From Pseudomaricurvus sp033283175 (GTDB taxonomy: Bacteria; Pseudomonadota; Gammaproteobacteria; Pseudomonadales; Cellvibrionaceae), in the NCBI GenBank assembly GCA_033283175.1, contig JAWMQM010000001.1:1116001-1180000 (forward strand): a stretch of DNA of 64,000 nucleotides. Reading direction: 5' to 3'. The notes below the pieces were generated by a model, which worked only from the letters and a program-made list of their open reading frames with translations, ran no database searches and was not told where the DNA came from. This document shows positions 16,073 through 25,478 of this stretch, piece after piece. Both the position numbers and the translations under genes were made by a program. Position 1 is the stretch's first letter. Each line of letters starts with the position of its first letter.

Positions 16073-18444
16073 GTGCACGTTGGCCGGCTTTGGTATGGGC
16101 TCTGCTGCTGTTGTCCTGCGGCGGAGTGCTGGGCTACAAATTCAGCGACGCCAACCCCGGGCACTATTTCGATACCAACATTCTCGCCCTGCTGCCCGCC
16201 AATCAGCAGGCCCCCCTGGCGGACCTGGCCAGCACACGCATGGCCGACCACTTTGCCAACGACACCCTGTTGCTGGTGGGTGCCCCCAAAGCCCGCCAGG
16301 ACGAGCTGCTGCCCGCCGCCCGGCGCCTGAAGCAGGCCCTCACGGACAGCGGCCAATTCACCACGGTCAGCAGTGGCGGCAACAATCAGCTGCAACAACA
16401 GCTGCAGACCTTCTACCAACCCTACCGCTACCAGCTGCTGACCCCGGAACTGCGCCAGCTGTTGCAGGCCGGTGACCAGCAGGCGCTGATCCGGCGCAGC
16501 CTGCAACAGCTGCACAGCCCTATGGCCCCACCCCGGGCAGCCCCCTTCAGAGATGACCCTTTCAACCTGTTGGGCAGCTGGCTGCAGCAGTTGCAACCGG
16601 CGGGTGGTTTCCGCCTCGACCCCTGGGGACTTGTGGCCAGCGACGCCGACTACCAATACCGGGTGCTGCAGGCCAGTTTTGCCGGCAGTGCCTACGACCC
16701 CGCCAACCAGCAGCGCCTGCTGAAGGCCATCGACGCCGCCATTGCCACGGCCGGCCTGCAGCAAGAGAGCGGACTGCGCCTGCTGCGTTCGGGACTGCTG
16801 TTCCACGCCGCCGCCGGTGCCGAGCAGGCACGCAGCGAGATGTCCACCATCGGCCTCGGCTCGCTGGCGGGTATTGTGCTGCTGCTGTTCTGGTACTTCC
16901 GCAGCCCGCGCCCCCTGTTTCTGCCGCTGCTGAGTATCGGCGCCGGCCTGCTGCTGGCCCTCACTGCCTGCCTGCTGCTGTTCGGCCGGGTACACATCAT
17001 CACCCTGGCCTTTGGCGCCAGCCTGGTGGGGGTATCGGTGGATTACGCCCTGCATTACCTCTGCGCCCAGCGCCAGCTGGCCGGGCGCACCCTGCACCAC
17101 ATCCTGCCGGGCATCACCCTCGGACTGATCACCAGTGTGCTGGCCTACAGCGCCCAGGCCCTGACCCCCTTCCCGGGGCTGCGGCAGATGGCGGTGTTTG
17201 CCGCCATTGGCCTGATGGGTGCCTGGCTCACCGTGGTGTGCTGGTTTCCCCTGCTGTCCCCGGCACCGGACGCTGCCGCAGCCACACAGACCTCACGCCT
17301 GTGGCCTGCCATTGCGGCCCTGGCGGCGCGCCGCCGCTGGCTGGCCGCTCTCCTGCTGGCGGTGGGCCTCTGCTCGCTGTGGGGCCTGAGCCAGCTCCGG
17401 TTTGATGACAGCCTGCAGAACCTGCAGAGCTCGCCCGCGGCGCTGCTGGCGGATGAAGCCAGGGTCCAGCAACTGAGCCAGCGTGCCGGTGCCAGCCGCT
17501 TCCTGTTGCTGCAGGCCGATGCTGCCGAAACCCTGTTGCAGACCGAAGAGGCCCTGCGCCAGCAGCTGGATAGCCTGGTCGCCAATGGGCAGCTGCACAG
17601 CTACCAGGCCCTGTCGCAGCTGATTCCCTCCATCGCCCGCCAGCAGCAGGACTACCAGCTGGTGCGCCGGCAACTGCTGCAGGGGCAGGGGCAGGGCATT
17701 GGCCAACTGTTTGCTACCCTGGGAGCCGGCGCCGATGCCGCTTCGGCCAGCGAGTCGCGGCTGGCGCAACACCAGCCCCGCTGGCTCACCCCCGCTGACT
17801 GGGCCGACCACCCGGTGAGCCAGCTGCTGCCGTTTTTGTGGCTGCAGGGCGATGCCAGCACCGCACTGCCAGCCGCCCTCAGTGTTATCAGCCTTGGGCC
17901 GGTGGCGGAGCCCGCCGTCTACCTGCAGCTGCAGGCCGTGGCCGATGAGCACAGCGGTGTGACCCTGGTGAACCGGGTGGCGGATATCTCCGGCCTGCTG
18001 GCCAGCTACCGCGTTACGGTGGGCGAGTGGATGTTGCTGGCCGCCGTGGCGATTGCCCTGTTGCTGCGCCTGCGCTACGGCCGCGGTGGCTGGCTCATTC
18101 TCGCCCTGCCCCTGCTCAGCACCCTGATGACCTTTGGCCTGCTGGCATTGCAGGGCCATCCCCTGACCCTGTTTCACCTGCTGGCAGCGCTGTTGGTACT
18201 GGGGATCGGGCTGGATACGGGCATCTTCCTGCGCGAAAGCACCGGCGAGCCCCACGCCTGGGACGCCGTCAGCCTCTCGGCCCTCACGTCCATTCTGGCC
18301 TTTGGCCTGCTGGCCCTGAGCCAGACCCCGGTGCTGCATTATTTCGGCGCTACGGTGTTACCCGGCATACTGCTTACCTGGCTACTGAGCCTGGCGCTGC
18401 GCGCCGGCTCTACCCAAACTTCACTACAAGGAAAGACTCCATGA
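16069..18444 (+). CDS. apeM: MMPL/RND-type exporter
   Basis: The 791-residue protein has the duplicated RND plan: a first membrane helix at about 5-25, a periplasmic domain to about 265, a block of helices to about 420 (with SLVGVSVDYALHYLCA), a second periplasmic domain, and a second helix block from about 650 with LLVLGIGLDTGIFLRES. The GVSVDYALH and GIGLDTGIF segments are the family's proton-relay region. It is probably the inner-membrane exporter that hands the pigment lipid to the LolA-like carrier. Its ATG and stop overlap both neighbours. Confidence 0.92.
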   Translation: MSARWPALVWALLLLSCGGVLGYKFSDANPGHYFDTNILALLPANQQAPLADLASTRMADHFANDTLLLVGAPKARQDELLPAARRLKQALTDSGQFTTVSSGGNNQLQQQLQTFYQPYRYQLLTPELRQLLQAGDQQALIRRSLQQLHSPMAPPRAAPFRDDPFNLLGSWLQQLQPAGGFRLDPWGLVASDADYQYRVLQASFAGSAYDPANQQRLLKAIDAAIATAGLQQESGLRLLRSGLLFHAAAGAEQARSEMSTIGLGSLAGIVLLLFWYFRSPRPLFLPLLSIGAGLLLALTACLLLFGRVHIITLAFGASLVGVSVDYALHYLCAQRQLAGRTLHHILPGITLGLITSVLAYSAQALTPFPGLRQMAVFAAIGLMGAWLTVVCWFPLLSPAPDAAAATQTSRLWPAIAALAARRRWLAALLLAVGLCSLWGLSQLRFDDSLQNLQSSPAALLADEARVQQLSQRAGASRFLLLQADAAETLLQTEEALRQQLDSLVANGQLHSYQALSQLIPSIARQQQDYQLVRRQLLQGQGQGIGQLFATLGAGADAASASESRLAQHQPRWLTPADWADHPVSQLLPFLWLQGDASTALPAALSVISLGPVAEPAVYLQLQAVADEHSGVTLVNRVADISGLLASYRVTVGEWMLLAAVAIALLLRLRYGRGGWLILALPLLSTLMTFGLLALQGHPLTLFHLLAALLVLGIGLDTGIFLRESTGEPHAWDAVSLSALTSILAFGLLALSQTPVLHYFGATVLPGILLTWLLSLALRAGSTQTSLQGKTP

Positions 18445-19685
18445 CCACTGCACCACTGACCAGTGACATTATTGTGATCGGCGCCGGCCCCTCCGGCGCC
18501 ATTGCCGCCGCCCTGTTGCGCCAGCAGGGTTACGATGTGCTGGTACTGGAGAAGCAGCACTTCCCGCGCTTTTCCATCGGCGAGAGCCTGCTGCCGCAGT
18601 GCATGGAGTTTATTGAGCAGGCGGGAATGCTGGCAGCGGTGCAGGCGGAAAGCAGTTTCCAATACAAGAACGGCGCCGCCTTCCACTGGCAGGGCAACGA
18701 TACTGGCTTTGATTTCCGCCAGAAGTTCTCTCCCGGCCACGGCACCACCTACCAAGTGCAGCGCGGTCGTTTCGACCAGATCCTGGCGGAAGAAGCGGAG
18801 CGTTTCGGCGCCCGCATTCTCTACGGCCACGAAATCATCGCCTTTGAAGGCAGTGACGACGGCGTCAGCCTGCAGGTGCGCAATGAGGCCGGCGAACTGC
18901 TGGAAGCCCGCGGCCGCTTCGCCCTCGACGCCAGTGGCTTCGGCCGTGTGCTGCCGCGCCTGCTGGAGCTGGAGACCCCGTCCGATTTCCCGGTGCGCGC
19001 CTCCCTCTTCACCCACATCGAAGACCGCATCGACGATCCTGCCCACGACCGCGACAAGATCCTTATTACCGTACACCCGGAACACCGTGATGTCTGGTTC
19101 TGGCTGATCCCCTTCGGCAATGGCCGCTGCTCCCTCGGCGTGGTGGCCGAGCCACAGTTCCTGGCACAGTACAGCGGTGAAGCTACCGAGCGACTGCAGG
19201 CACTGGTCAATGAAGATCCCAACCTGGCACGCCTGCTGGCCAACGCCCGCTGGGATACCCCGGCGCGGGAGATCAACGGTTACTCCTGTAACGTGAAGTC
19301 CCTGTGGGGACCCGGTTACGCCCTGCTGGGTAACGCCGGTGAATTCCTCGACCCGGTCTTCTCCTCCGGCGTTACCATCGCCATGAAGTCCGCCAATCTC
19401 GCCAATGACTGCCTGCACCGCCAGCTGCAGGGTGAAGCGGTAGATTGGGAAGCGGACTACGCCGTGCCGCTGAAGAGGGGTGTGGACACCTTCCGCACCT
19501 TCGTCAGCGCCTGGTACGACGGTCGCTTCCAGGAGGTGATCTTCGCCAAAAACCAGTCCACCACCATCCGCGAGATGATCTCCTCCATCCTGGCCGGCTA
19601 CGCCTGGGACACCAACAACCCCTACGTGAAGGAGAGCGAGCGGCGCCTCAACGTACTGGTGGAAACCTGCCGCAGTTACAGCTGA
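18441..19685 (+). CDS. FAD-dependent oxidoreductase of the halogenase type
   Basis: The 414-residue flavoprotein has the dinucleotide motif GAGPSG (14-19) and PRFSIGESLLP (42-52), typical of phenol and pyrrole flavin halogenases. The halogenase signature W-x-W-x-I-P is intact as WFWLIP at 219-224, and the FLDPVFSSG region (302-310) is also present. Lys76 in SFQYKNGAAF sits where these enzymes keep the lysine that forms the reactive haloamine. Brominated aryl polyenes (xanthomonadins) are known, so ring halogenation is plausible, but a plain oxygenase remains possible. No flavin reductase is nearby. AAGGAAAG precedes the ATG. Confidence 0.82.
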   Translation: MTTAPLTSDIIVIGAGPSGAIAAALLRQQGYDVLVLEKQHFPRFSIGESLLPQCMEFIEQAGMLAAVQAESSFQYKNGAAFHWQGNDTGFDFRQKFSPGHGTTYQVQRGRFDQILAEEAERFGARILYGHEIIAFEGSDDGVSLQVRNEAGELLEARGRFALDASGFGRVLPRLLELETPSDFPVRASLFTHIEDRIDDPAHDRDKILITVHPEHRDVWFWLIPFGNGRCSLGVVAEPQFLAQYSGEATERLQALVNEDPNLARLLANARWDTPAREINGYSCNVKSLWGPGYALLGNAGEFLDPVFSSGVTIAMKSANLANDCLHRQLQGEAVDWEADYAVPLKRGVDTFRTFVSAWYDGRFQEVIFAKNQSTTIREMISSILAGYAWDTNNPYVKESERRLNVLVETCRSYS

Positions 19686-20299
19686 TGCCACGCACCCTGC
19701 ACACCGGCCTGCTGCTCACTGTCCTGCTGTTGCTGGGCGGCTGCCAGATCATGCCCCGGGCAATCAGCCCCGACGCACCGCCGCTGCTGTCTCCGGCGGC
19801 GGCGGGCTTCGTCCTGCAGGCCACCCAGCAGCTGACCCTGCAGCGGGGTGAAGATCGCCACCAGCTGCTGGCCGCCCTGGCCATTAACCCGCAGCAGCTG
19901 CGCCTCACCGGTGTCAGTGCCCTGGGGCAGCGGTTACTGCAACTGGACTTTGATGGCCAACACCTCAACAGCCAGCACTATCACGACCTGCAGCTGCCCT
20001 TCTCCGATGAGTGGATCCTGGTGCAACTGCAGCTGGCCTACTGGCCACTGGCGCAGTTGCAGGCCCGCTGGGGTGCACCCTGGAAGGTCACCACCGATGG
20101 CAGCTCACGCACCCTGCAGCTTGAGCAGCGGCCCCTGATTACGGTAACTTACCGCACCCTGACCAACCCCACGCCCGCCACGGACCGGCACATCCCGGCC
20201 CCGTCTGAACGTGTGGAGATAAGCCACCACTTCATGAAGACCAGCCTGACCGTGACCACCCTGCAGATCACCACCACCACCGAGGCTCCCCATGAGTGA
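19685..20299 (+). CDS. apeN: Lipoprotein of the DUF3261 type
   Basis: The 204-residue product starts at an ATG sharing one base with the previous stop (TGATG). Its N-terminus MPRTLHTGLLLTVLLLLGGC is a type II signal with lipobox LGGC. The mature part (LQQLTLQRGEDRHQLLAA-like start, then GQRLLQLDFDGQHL) fits the DUF3261 lipoproteins found in aryl polyene clusters, which have a LolB-like role in the proposed LolA/LolB-style export route. It overlaps apeO by eight bases. Confidence 0.85.
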   Translation: MPRTLHTGLLLTVLLLLGGCQIMPRAISPDAPPLLSPAAAGFVLQATQQLTLQRGEDRHQLLAALAINPQQLRLTGVSALGQRLLQLDFDGQHLNSQHYHDLQLPFSDEWILVQLQLAYWPLAQLQARWGAPWKVTTDGSSRTLQLEQRPLITVTYRTLTNPTPATDRHIPAPSERVEISHHFMKTSLTVTTLQITTTTEAPHE

Positions 20300-21476
20300 C
20301 ACGGTGTACCTGCACAAGCCGGGCATGGTCTGCGCGCTGGGTGACACCACCGATGCCATCGCCGCGCAGCTGTTCGCCAGCCAACCGCGGCCGCTCACCC
20401 CCACCGATGCCTTTACCCCGGGCCTGACACTGCCGCTGGGACAGGTGACCACACCGATCTACGCCGGCCCGCTGGCCGCCACCGACGAGAGCCGCAACAA
20501 CCGCCTGCTGCTCACCGCCATGGCCCAGCTCGCCAGCCAGCTGGAAGCACTGCGCCAGCGCTACCCGGCCCATCGTATTGGTGTGGTGCTGGGTACCAGC
20601 ACTTCCGGTATCGGCGAGGCGGAACAGGCTTTCCGGCAGCGGGACGAGACCGGCAGGCTGCCGGTGGCTTACCACTACAGCCAGCAGGAGATTGGCGCGC
20701 CGGCGCAATTTCTCGCCCGCCACCTACAGCTGGCCGGCCCGGCCATTACCGTATCCACCGCCTGCTCCTCCGGCGCCAAGGCGCTGGCCAGCGCCCGCCG
20801 GCTGCTGCGGCAGGGGATCTGCGATGCGGTGCTGTGCGGTGGCGTCGACAGCCTCTGTCGCCTGACCGTGAACGGCTTTCACGCACTGGAATCGGTGAGC
20901 CAGAAGACCTGCCGCCCTTCCGGCAGCCAGCGCGACGGCATTAATATCGGTGAAGGCGCCTGTGTCTTTGTCATGACCCGGGACTCGGGCCCGGTAGAGC
21001 TGAGTGGCGTTGGCGAAACCTCCGATGCCCACCATATTTCCGCCCCCCACCCGGAGGGCCGTGGCGCCAGTGCCGCCATCAGCGCCGCGCTGGCAGACGC
21101 CGGCGTGGACGCAACCGCCATCGGTTACGTCAACCTGCACGGCACCGCCACACCGCAGAACGATCGCATGGAGCACCTAGCGGTGAACCGGCAGCTGGGG
21201 GATCAGGTGCCCTGCAGCTCCACCAAACCGCTGATCGGCCATACCCTGGGGGCTGCCGGTGCCCTGGAAGCGGCTTTCTGCTGGCTGACACTGACCGGCG
21301 ACGGCCAACTGCCGCCCCACTGGCTGCAGGGTGAGGTGGATGCTGAACTGGCTCCCCTGACACTGGCCGCCGCCGACGAGCGCCTGGGCGCCGCGCCACG
21401 CCACGCCCTCAGCAACTCCTTCGCCTTTGGCGGTAACAACATCGCCCTGCTGCTGAGCAGGGCCGGGCAGGACTAG
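20292..21476 (+). CDS. apeO: Beta-ketoacyl-ACP synthase (ApeO type)
   Basis: The 394-residue condensing enzyme has Cys158 in STACSSGAKAL, with the two histidines in LHGTATPQND and GHTLGAAGALE: the full Cys-His-His triad. In the characterised system ApeO elongates the polyene and forms a heterodimer with ApeC (7386). It overlaps apeN and is followed by apeP two bases after its stop. Confidence 0.92.
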   Translation: MSDTVYLHKPGMVCALGDTTDAIAAQLFASQPRPLTPTDAFTPGLTLPLGQVTTPIYAGPLAATDESRNNRLLLTAMAQLASQLEALRQRYPAHRIGVVLGTSTSGIGEAEQAFRQRDETGRLPVAYHYSQQEIGAPAQFLARHLQLAGPAITVSTACSSGAKALASARRLLRQGICDAVLCGGVDSLCRLTVNGFHALESVSQKTCRPSGSQRDGINIGEGACVFVMTRDSGPVELSGVGETSDAHHISAPHPEGRGASAAISAALADAGVDATAIGYVNLHGTATPQNDRMEHLAVNRQLGDQVPCSSTKPLIGHTLGAAGALEAAFCWLTLTGDGQLPPHWLQGEVDAELAPLTLAAADERLGAAPRHALSNSFAFGGNNIALLLSRAGQD

Positions 21477-21477
21477 T

Positions 21478-21951
21478 ATGGCAGTCAGCGACTACCCCAT
21501 TGCCGAGGTGGTGCCCCACGCTGCCACCATGAGCCTGCTGGATGCGGTGCTGGATGGCGGCGACGACTGGCTGCGGGCCCGCGCCCTGATTCCCGCCGAC
21601 TCCCCCTTTGCCGAGCCGGGCAGCGACAGCATTCCCGCCTGGGTGGGGATTGAATATATGGCCCAGACCATTGCCGCCTGGGCCGGCGTACAGGCCCGCC
21701 AGCGGGGCGAGGCTGTTAAAATCGGTTTCCTGGTGGGCACCCGCCGTTACGAGCCGGACGGTCCGACCCTGCCCCTGGGCAGCGAACTGGAGATTTATGT
21801 GCAGCAGCAGCTGGCAGGCGAGAACGGTCTTGGCGCCTTCGAATGCCAGCTGACTGCCACCGCCCCGGACGGCAGTCAGCGGCAGGCACGGGCCACGTTG
21901 AATGTGTTCCAGCCAGACAATGTAGACCTGTTTTTAAAGGATTCTCAGTGA
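21478..21951 (+). CDS. apeP: Hotdog dehydratase (ApeP type)
   Basis: The 157-residue hotdog protein has VVPHAATMSLLD with His14 and Asp22, the ApeP catalytic signature, and WVGIEYMAQTIAAWAG in its central helix. ApeP acts with ApeI to dehydrate the beta-hydroxyacyl-ACP, leaving the conjugated double bonds. Its partner here is the C-terminal domain of the fused protein at 10003-11787. Its stop overlaps the ketoreductase start. Confidence 0.9.
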   Translation: MAVSDYPIAEVVPHAATMSLLDAVLDGGDDWLRARALIPADSPFAEPGSDSIPAWVGIEYMAQTIAAWAGVQARQRGEAVKIGFLVGTRRYEPDGPTLPLGSELEIYVQQQLAGENGLGAFECQLTATAPDGSQRQARATLNVFQPDNVDLFLKDSQ

Positions 21952-22751
21952 CGGCGAGCACCGTTAGCGAGAAGGCCTTGAGTGAGAAAACCATGAGAGA
22001 AAACGCCATGAGTGAAGCAGCCGACAGCAAGGGCACCATCCTGGTCACTGGCTCCAGCCGCGGTATTGGCCGCGCTACCGCCCTGCGCCTGGCCGCCGAT
22101 GGCTACGACATCGTGCTGCACTGCCGCAGCGGTATGGAGCAGGCTGCCACTGTGCAAGCGGAGATCCAGGCCCTCGGACGCTCAGCCCGTATCCTGCAGT
22201 TTGATATCGCTGACCGGGAGCAGTGCAGCGAAGCGCTGCTGGCCGACGTTGAAACCTTTGGCGCCTATTACGGCGTGGTGTGTAACGCCGGCGTCACCCG
22301 CGACAACGCCTTCCCCGCCATTCCCGGCGAGGAGTGGGACCTGGTGCTGCACACCAACCTGGACGGTTTCTACAACGTGCTCAACCCGCTGATCATGCCC
22401 ATGATCCGCCGCCGTGCCCCGGGGCGCATTGTCACCCTGTCGTCGGTCTCCGGAATCATCGGTAACCGGGGTCAGGTCAACTACAGCGCCGCCAAAGCCG
22501 GTATCATTGGGGCCACCAAAGCGCTGGCGGTAGAACTGGCCAAGCGCAAGATCACCGTCAACTGCGTCGCTCCCGGCCTGATCGAGACCGACATGCTGGA
22601 AGAAGTGCCGGTGGAAGAAGCCATGAAAATGATCCCCAGTCAGCGTTTGGGTAAACCGGAAGAGGTGGCTGCGGCCGTCAGCTTCCTGATGTCCGCCGAT
22701 GCCGCCTACATCACCCGCCAGGTGCTCTCGGTCAACGGAGGTATTTGTTAA
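21948..22751 (+). CDS. apeQ: 3-oxoacyl-ACP reductase (ApeQ/FabG type)
   Basis: This short-chain dehydrogenase has TGSSRGIG (34-41, NADPH binding), NAG at 113-115, and the YxxxK pair Tyr179 and Lys183 in YSAAKAG. It reduces the beta-keto group in each polyene cycle. I take GTG at 21948, coupled to the apeP stop and preceded by AAAGGA, giving 267 residues; ATG codons at 21991 and 22008 would remove a low-complexity lead of about 15-20 residues and cannot be excluded. Confidence 0.92.
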   Translation: MTASTVSEKALSEKTMRENAMSEAADSKGTILVTGSSRGIGRATALRLAADGYDIVLHCRSGMEQAATVQAEIQALGRSARILQFDIADREQCSEALLADVETFGAYYGVVCNAGVTRDNAFPAIPGEEWDLVLHTNLDGFYNVLNPLIMPMIRRRAPGRIVTLSSVSGIIGNRGQVNYSAAKAGIIGATKALAVELAKRKITVNCVAPGLIETDMLEEVPVEEAMKMIPSQRLGKPEEVAAAVSFLMSADAAYITRQVLSVNGGIC

Positions 22752-23980
22752 TGAAGCGCGTTGTCGTCACCGGCATGGCCGGCATCTCACCCATCGGCAG
22801 CGACTGGGAGACCATTGCCGGTAACCTGGAGAACCTCACCACCGGTATTCGCACACTGCCGGAGTGGGGTGAATATCGCGGCCTCAATACCCGCCTGGCC
22901 GGTCCCGTCACCGACTTCCAGAAGCCCGCTCACTACCCCCGCCGCGCCGTGCGCAGCATGGGCCGGGTGGCACTGATGGCCACCCGCGCCTCGGAGCTGG
23001 CGCTGCAGCAGGCCGGCCTGCTGGAAGATCCCAGCATCAAGGACGGTCGCATGGGCGTGGCCTACGGTTCCTCCAGTGGCTGCACCGCCGCCACCCAGGA
23101 GTTCGGCAACATGCTCATCAACAAGGCGGTGGACGGTCTCACCGCCACCTCCTATGTGCGCATGATGAGCCACACAGCACCAGTGAATATCGGGGTGTTC
23201 TTCGGTCTCAAGGGGCGGGTGATCACCACCTCCAGTGCCTGCACCTCCGGCAGCCAGGGGCTTGGCTACGCCTACGAGGCGATCCGCTTTGGCAAACAGC
23301 AGCTGATGCTGGCCGGCGGCTGCGAAGGTCTCTGCCCCACCCAGGCGGCAGTGTTCGATACCCTCTACGCCACCAGTACCCGCAACGACTCCCCCGAGCT
23401 GACCCCGCGCCCCTTTGATCGTGATCGCGACGGTCTGGTAATCGGTGAGGGTGCCGGCACCCTGGTACTGGAAGAGTTGGAGCACGCCCTTGCCCGCGGC
23501 GCCACCATCTACGCCGAGCTGGTGGGTTTCGGTACCAACTCCGACGGTACCCACATCACCCAGCCCACCCGCGAAACCATGCTGCTGGCCATGCAGCAGG
23601 CGCTGGATGACGCCGGTCTGGATGCCGGTGCCATCGGCTACGTCAGCGCCCACGGCACCGCCACCGATCGCGGCGATGTGGCGGAGAGCCACGCCACGGC
23701 GGACCTGTTCGGCAATCGCATACCCATCAGCGCCTTCAAGAGTTTCACCGGCCACACCTTGGGCGCCTGTGGTGCGCTGGAGGCCTGGGTCGCCATTGAG
23801 ATGATGAACCGCGGCCGCTTCCACGCCACCGCCAACCTCGACAACATCGATCCGGAGTGTGCCGAGCTGGATTACATCCGGGGCGAGAGCCGCCGTCTTG
23901 ACTGCGAATACATCATGAGCAACAACTTCGCGTTCGGGGGTATCAACACCTCGCTGGTATTCCGCCGCTGGAACAACTGA
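22751..23980 (+). CDS. apeR: Beta-ketoacyl-ACP synthase (ApeR type)
   Basis: The 409-residue KAS II-like enzyme has Cys164 in SSACTSGSQG and the histidines in AHGTATDRGD and FTGHTLGACGALE. It is a second active condensing enzyme; in known systems ApeR is thought to act early in chain formation. The ATG at 22751 shares a base with the ketoreductase stop and lies ten bases after GGAGG; a TTG at 22745 is less likely. Confidence 0.92.
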   Translation: MKRVVVTGMAGISPIGSDWETIAGNLENLTTGIRTLPEWGEYRGLNTRLAGPVTDFQKPAHYPRRAVRSMGRVALMATRASELALQQAGLLEDPSIKDGRMGVAYGSSSGCTAATQEFGNMLINKAVDGLTATSYVRMMSHTAPVNIGVFFGLKGRVITTSSACTSGSQGLGYAYEAIRFGKQQLMLAGGCEGLCPTQAAVFDTLYATSTRNDSPELTPRPFDRDRDGLVIGEGAGTLVLEELEHALARGATIYAELVGFGTNSDGTHITQPTRETMLLAMQQALDDAGLDAGAIGYVSAHGTATDRGDVAESHATADLFGNRIPISAFKSFTGHTLGACGALEAWVAIEMMNRGRFHATANLDNIDPECAELDYIRGESRRLDCEYIMSNNFAFGGINTSLVFRRWNN

Positions 23981-24531
23981 TGACCATCACCACCCTCTCG
24001 TTCGGCGGCGGCAGCCTGCTGCTGGCCTGGCTCTGCCGCCAGCAGCTGCGCAATCCCGCCTGCCACGGCTTTTACCGTTTCTTCGCCTTTGTCGGCGTAC
24101 TCTGGCTGCTGCTGCAGGCGCTGCCGGTGTGGCACGCGCAGCTGTACTCGCTGCGCCAGCTGCTGTCGCTGCTGCTGATGCTGTCGGCCCTGGGGCTGCT
24201 GATCAGTGGGCTGTCGCACCTGCGCCGCGCCCGCGGCCAGGGCCGCGAACAGCAGACTGCGGAAAACTTCGCCTTCGAGAACACCGAGCACCTGGTGACC
24301 ACCGGTATCTACGGCTATATCCGCCACCCCATGTACAGCGCCTTGCTGGCGTTTAACTGGGGCCTGTACCTGAAGCAGCCAGGCCTCGTCGCCACCCTGG
24401 TTGCCCTGCTGGTAAGCCTGGCGCTCTACCTGACAGCCCGCTTTGAGGAAGAGGAAAACTGCCAGGTCTTTGGCGACAGTTACCAGGTTTACCGCACCCG
24501 CAGTAAACGTTTCCTGCCACTGCTGTGGTAG
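23980..24531 (+). CDS. Isoprenylcysteine carboxyl methyltransferase-like membrane protein
   Basis: The 183-residue integral membrane protein has about five helices and the ICMT/PEMT signature HLVTTGIYGYIRHPMYSA, followed by the C-terminal FEEEENCQVFGDSYQVYR that binds S-adenosylmethionine. E. coli-type clusters have a soluble methyltransferase for the aryl head; none is seen here, so this protein may do a methylation instead. The start shares a base with the apeR stop, making it the last tightly coupled gene of the operon. Confidence 0.75.
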   Translation: MTITTLSFGGGSLLLAWLCRQQLRNPACHGFYRFFAFVGVLWLLLQALPVWHAQLYSLRQLLSLLLMLSALGLLISGLSHLRRARGQGREQQTAENFAFENTEHLVTTGIYGYIRHPMYSALLAFNWGLYLKQPGLVATLVALLVSLALYLTARFEEEENCQVFGDSYQVYRTRSKRFLPLLW

Positions 24532-24605
24532 GAGAAAGAACACAACAATTGCACCCCATCATGGTGCTTTAACTGGAAGAACACCCACACAACAAGGAAA
24601 CCACT

Positions 24606-25367
24606 ATGCAAAGACTCGTTATTATCGGCAGCTTGCTGCTCAGCCTCACTTTCCTCGCGGCCGGACAGGCCTCCGCCCTGGACGCCGCCGGCGCCCTGCA
24701 GGTAGACCGCCTGGTCAACGGCGGCCCGGTCAGTGTTCGCGACGTCTCCAAGTCGCTCTACCACACAGGCTCCAGAGACACCGAAGTGCTGGACGTACTG
24801 GCGGAAGTGATGCTGCAGACCTACCAGGACGGCAGCAACACCAACATTGACGCCATGGCCTGGGGCACCAAGGCACTGGGACAATCCGGTCTTAACCGCT
24901 ACCGCAGCACCCTGCAGGAGATCGCCGACAGCGATGCCCATCGCAAACTGCGCAAATACGCCAGCAAAGCTCTCAAGCAGCTCAGCAGCGGCAGCGACGC
25001 CCAGTACGTCAAAGGCAGCGTGTCGCTGAAGAAAGCGGGCGCCAAAGCCAAGGTTGCCAATGCTGCACCAGCCGCAGGCAAGCCCAGCACCGCTGCTGCC
25101 GCCAATGGCAACCAACCGCTGAGCGTGGTCAAGGAAGGCATGGCCATGTCCGAGGTCTACGCGCTGGTGGGACAGCCTACCGCTACCCACAACTACCAGA
25201 CCGGCAAAGCCTGGATCCCCTTCAACTTCAAGGGTGGCGACACTGTGCGCATGGCCGCCCTCTACAAAGGTAAAGGCCGCGTCGTGTTTGCCAACGAGAG
25301 CCACTACAGCGCCGGCTGGCGGGTCATTGGGGTTGAAATTAACGCCAATGAATCCGGTTACCCCTGA
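24606..25367 (+). CDS. Secreted protein with BamE/SmpA-like C-terminal domain
   Basis: The 253-residue protein has a signal peptide (1-24, ending ASALDA). Residues 40-140 are helical and alanine-rich with a HEAT-like look (TEVLDVLAEVMLQ and IADSDAHRKLRKYASKALK). An Ala/Lys linker follows at about 145-175, then VVKEGMAMSEVYALVGQPTA, the BamE/OmlA-type motif. Its role in the pigment locus is unknown. AACAAGGAA precedes the ATG. Confidence 0.6.
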   Translation: MQRLVIIGSLLLSLTFLAAGQASALDAAGALQVDRLVNGGPVSVRDVSKSLYHTGSRDTEVLDVLAEVMLQTYQDGSNTNIDAMAWGTKALGQSGLNRYRSTLQEIADSDAHRKLRKYASKALKQLSSGSDAQYVKGSVSLKKAGAKAKVANAAPAAGKPSTAAAANGNQPLSVVKEGMAMSEVYALVGQPTATHNYQTGKAWIPFNFKGGDTVRMAALYKGKGRVVFANESHYSAGWRVIGVEINANESGYP

Positions 25368-25383
25368 TCCCGGATGCTGATGC

Positions 25384-25405
25384 CAGGCCCGGATCGCCGG
25401 GCCTG
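25384..25405. terminator. Hairpin after the BamE-like gene
   Basis: CAGGCCCGG at 25384-25392 pairs perfectly with CCGGGCCTG at 25397-25405 around ATCG. No T-run follows, so it may be a weak terminator or a processing stem between the two transcription blocks. Confidence 0.45.
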
Positions 25406-25478
25406 ATGACTACCCCGCGTGCAGTCGGGGTGCAGCGCGCACCCGACCACTTTTTCGCTACCGCTGCCCGAGTCGCCT

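Noticed and set aside
18441..19685. Reading this gene as a geranylgeranyl reductase
   Set aside because: GESLLP occurs in both groups, but the W-x-W-x-I-P motif and Lys76 fit the halogenase group better.
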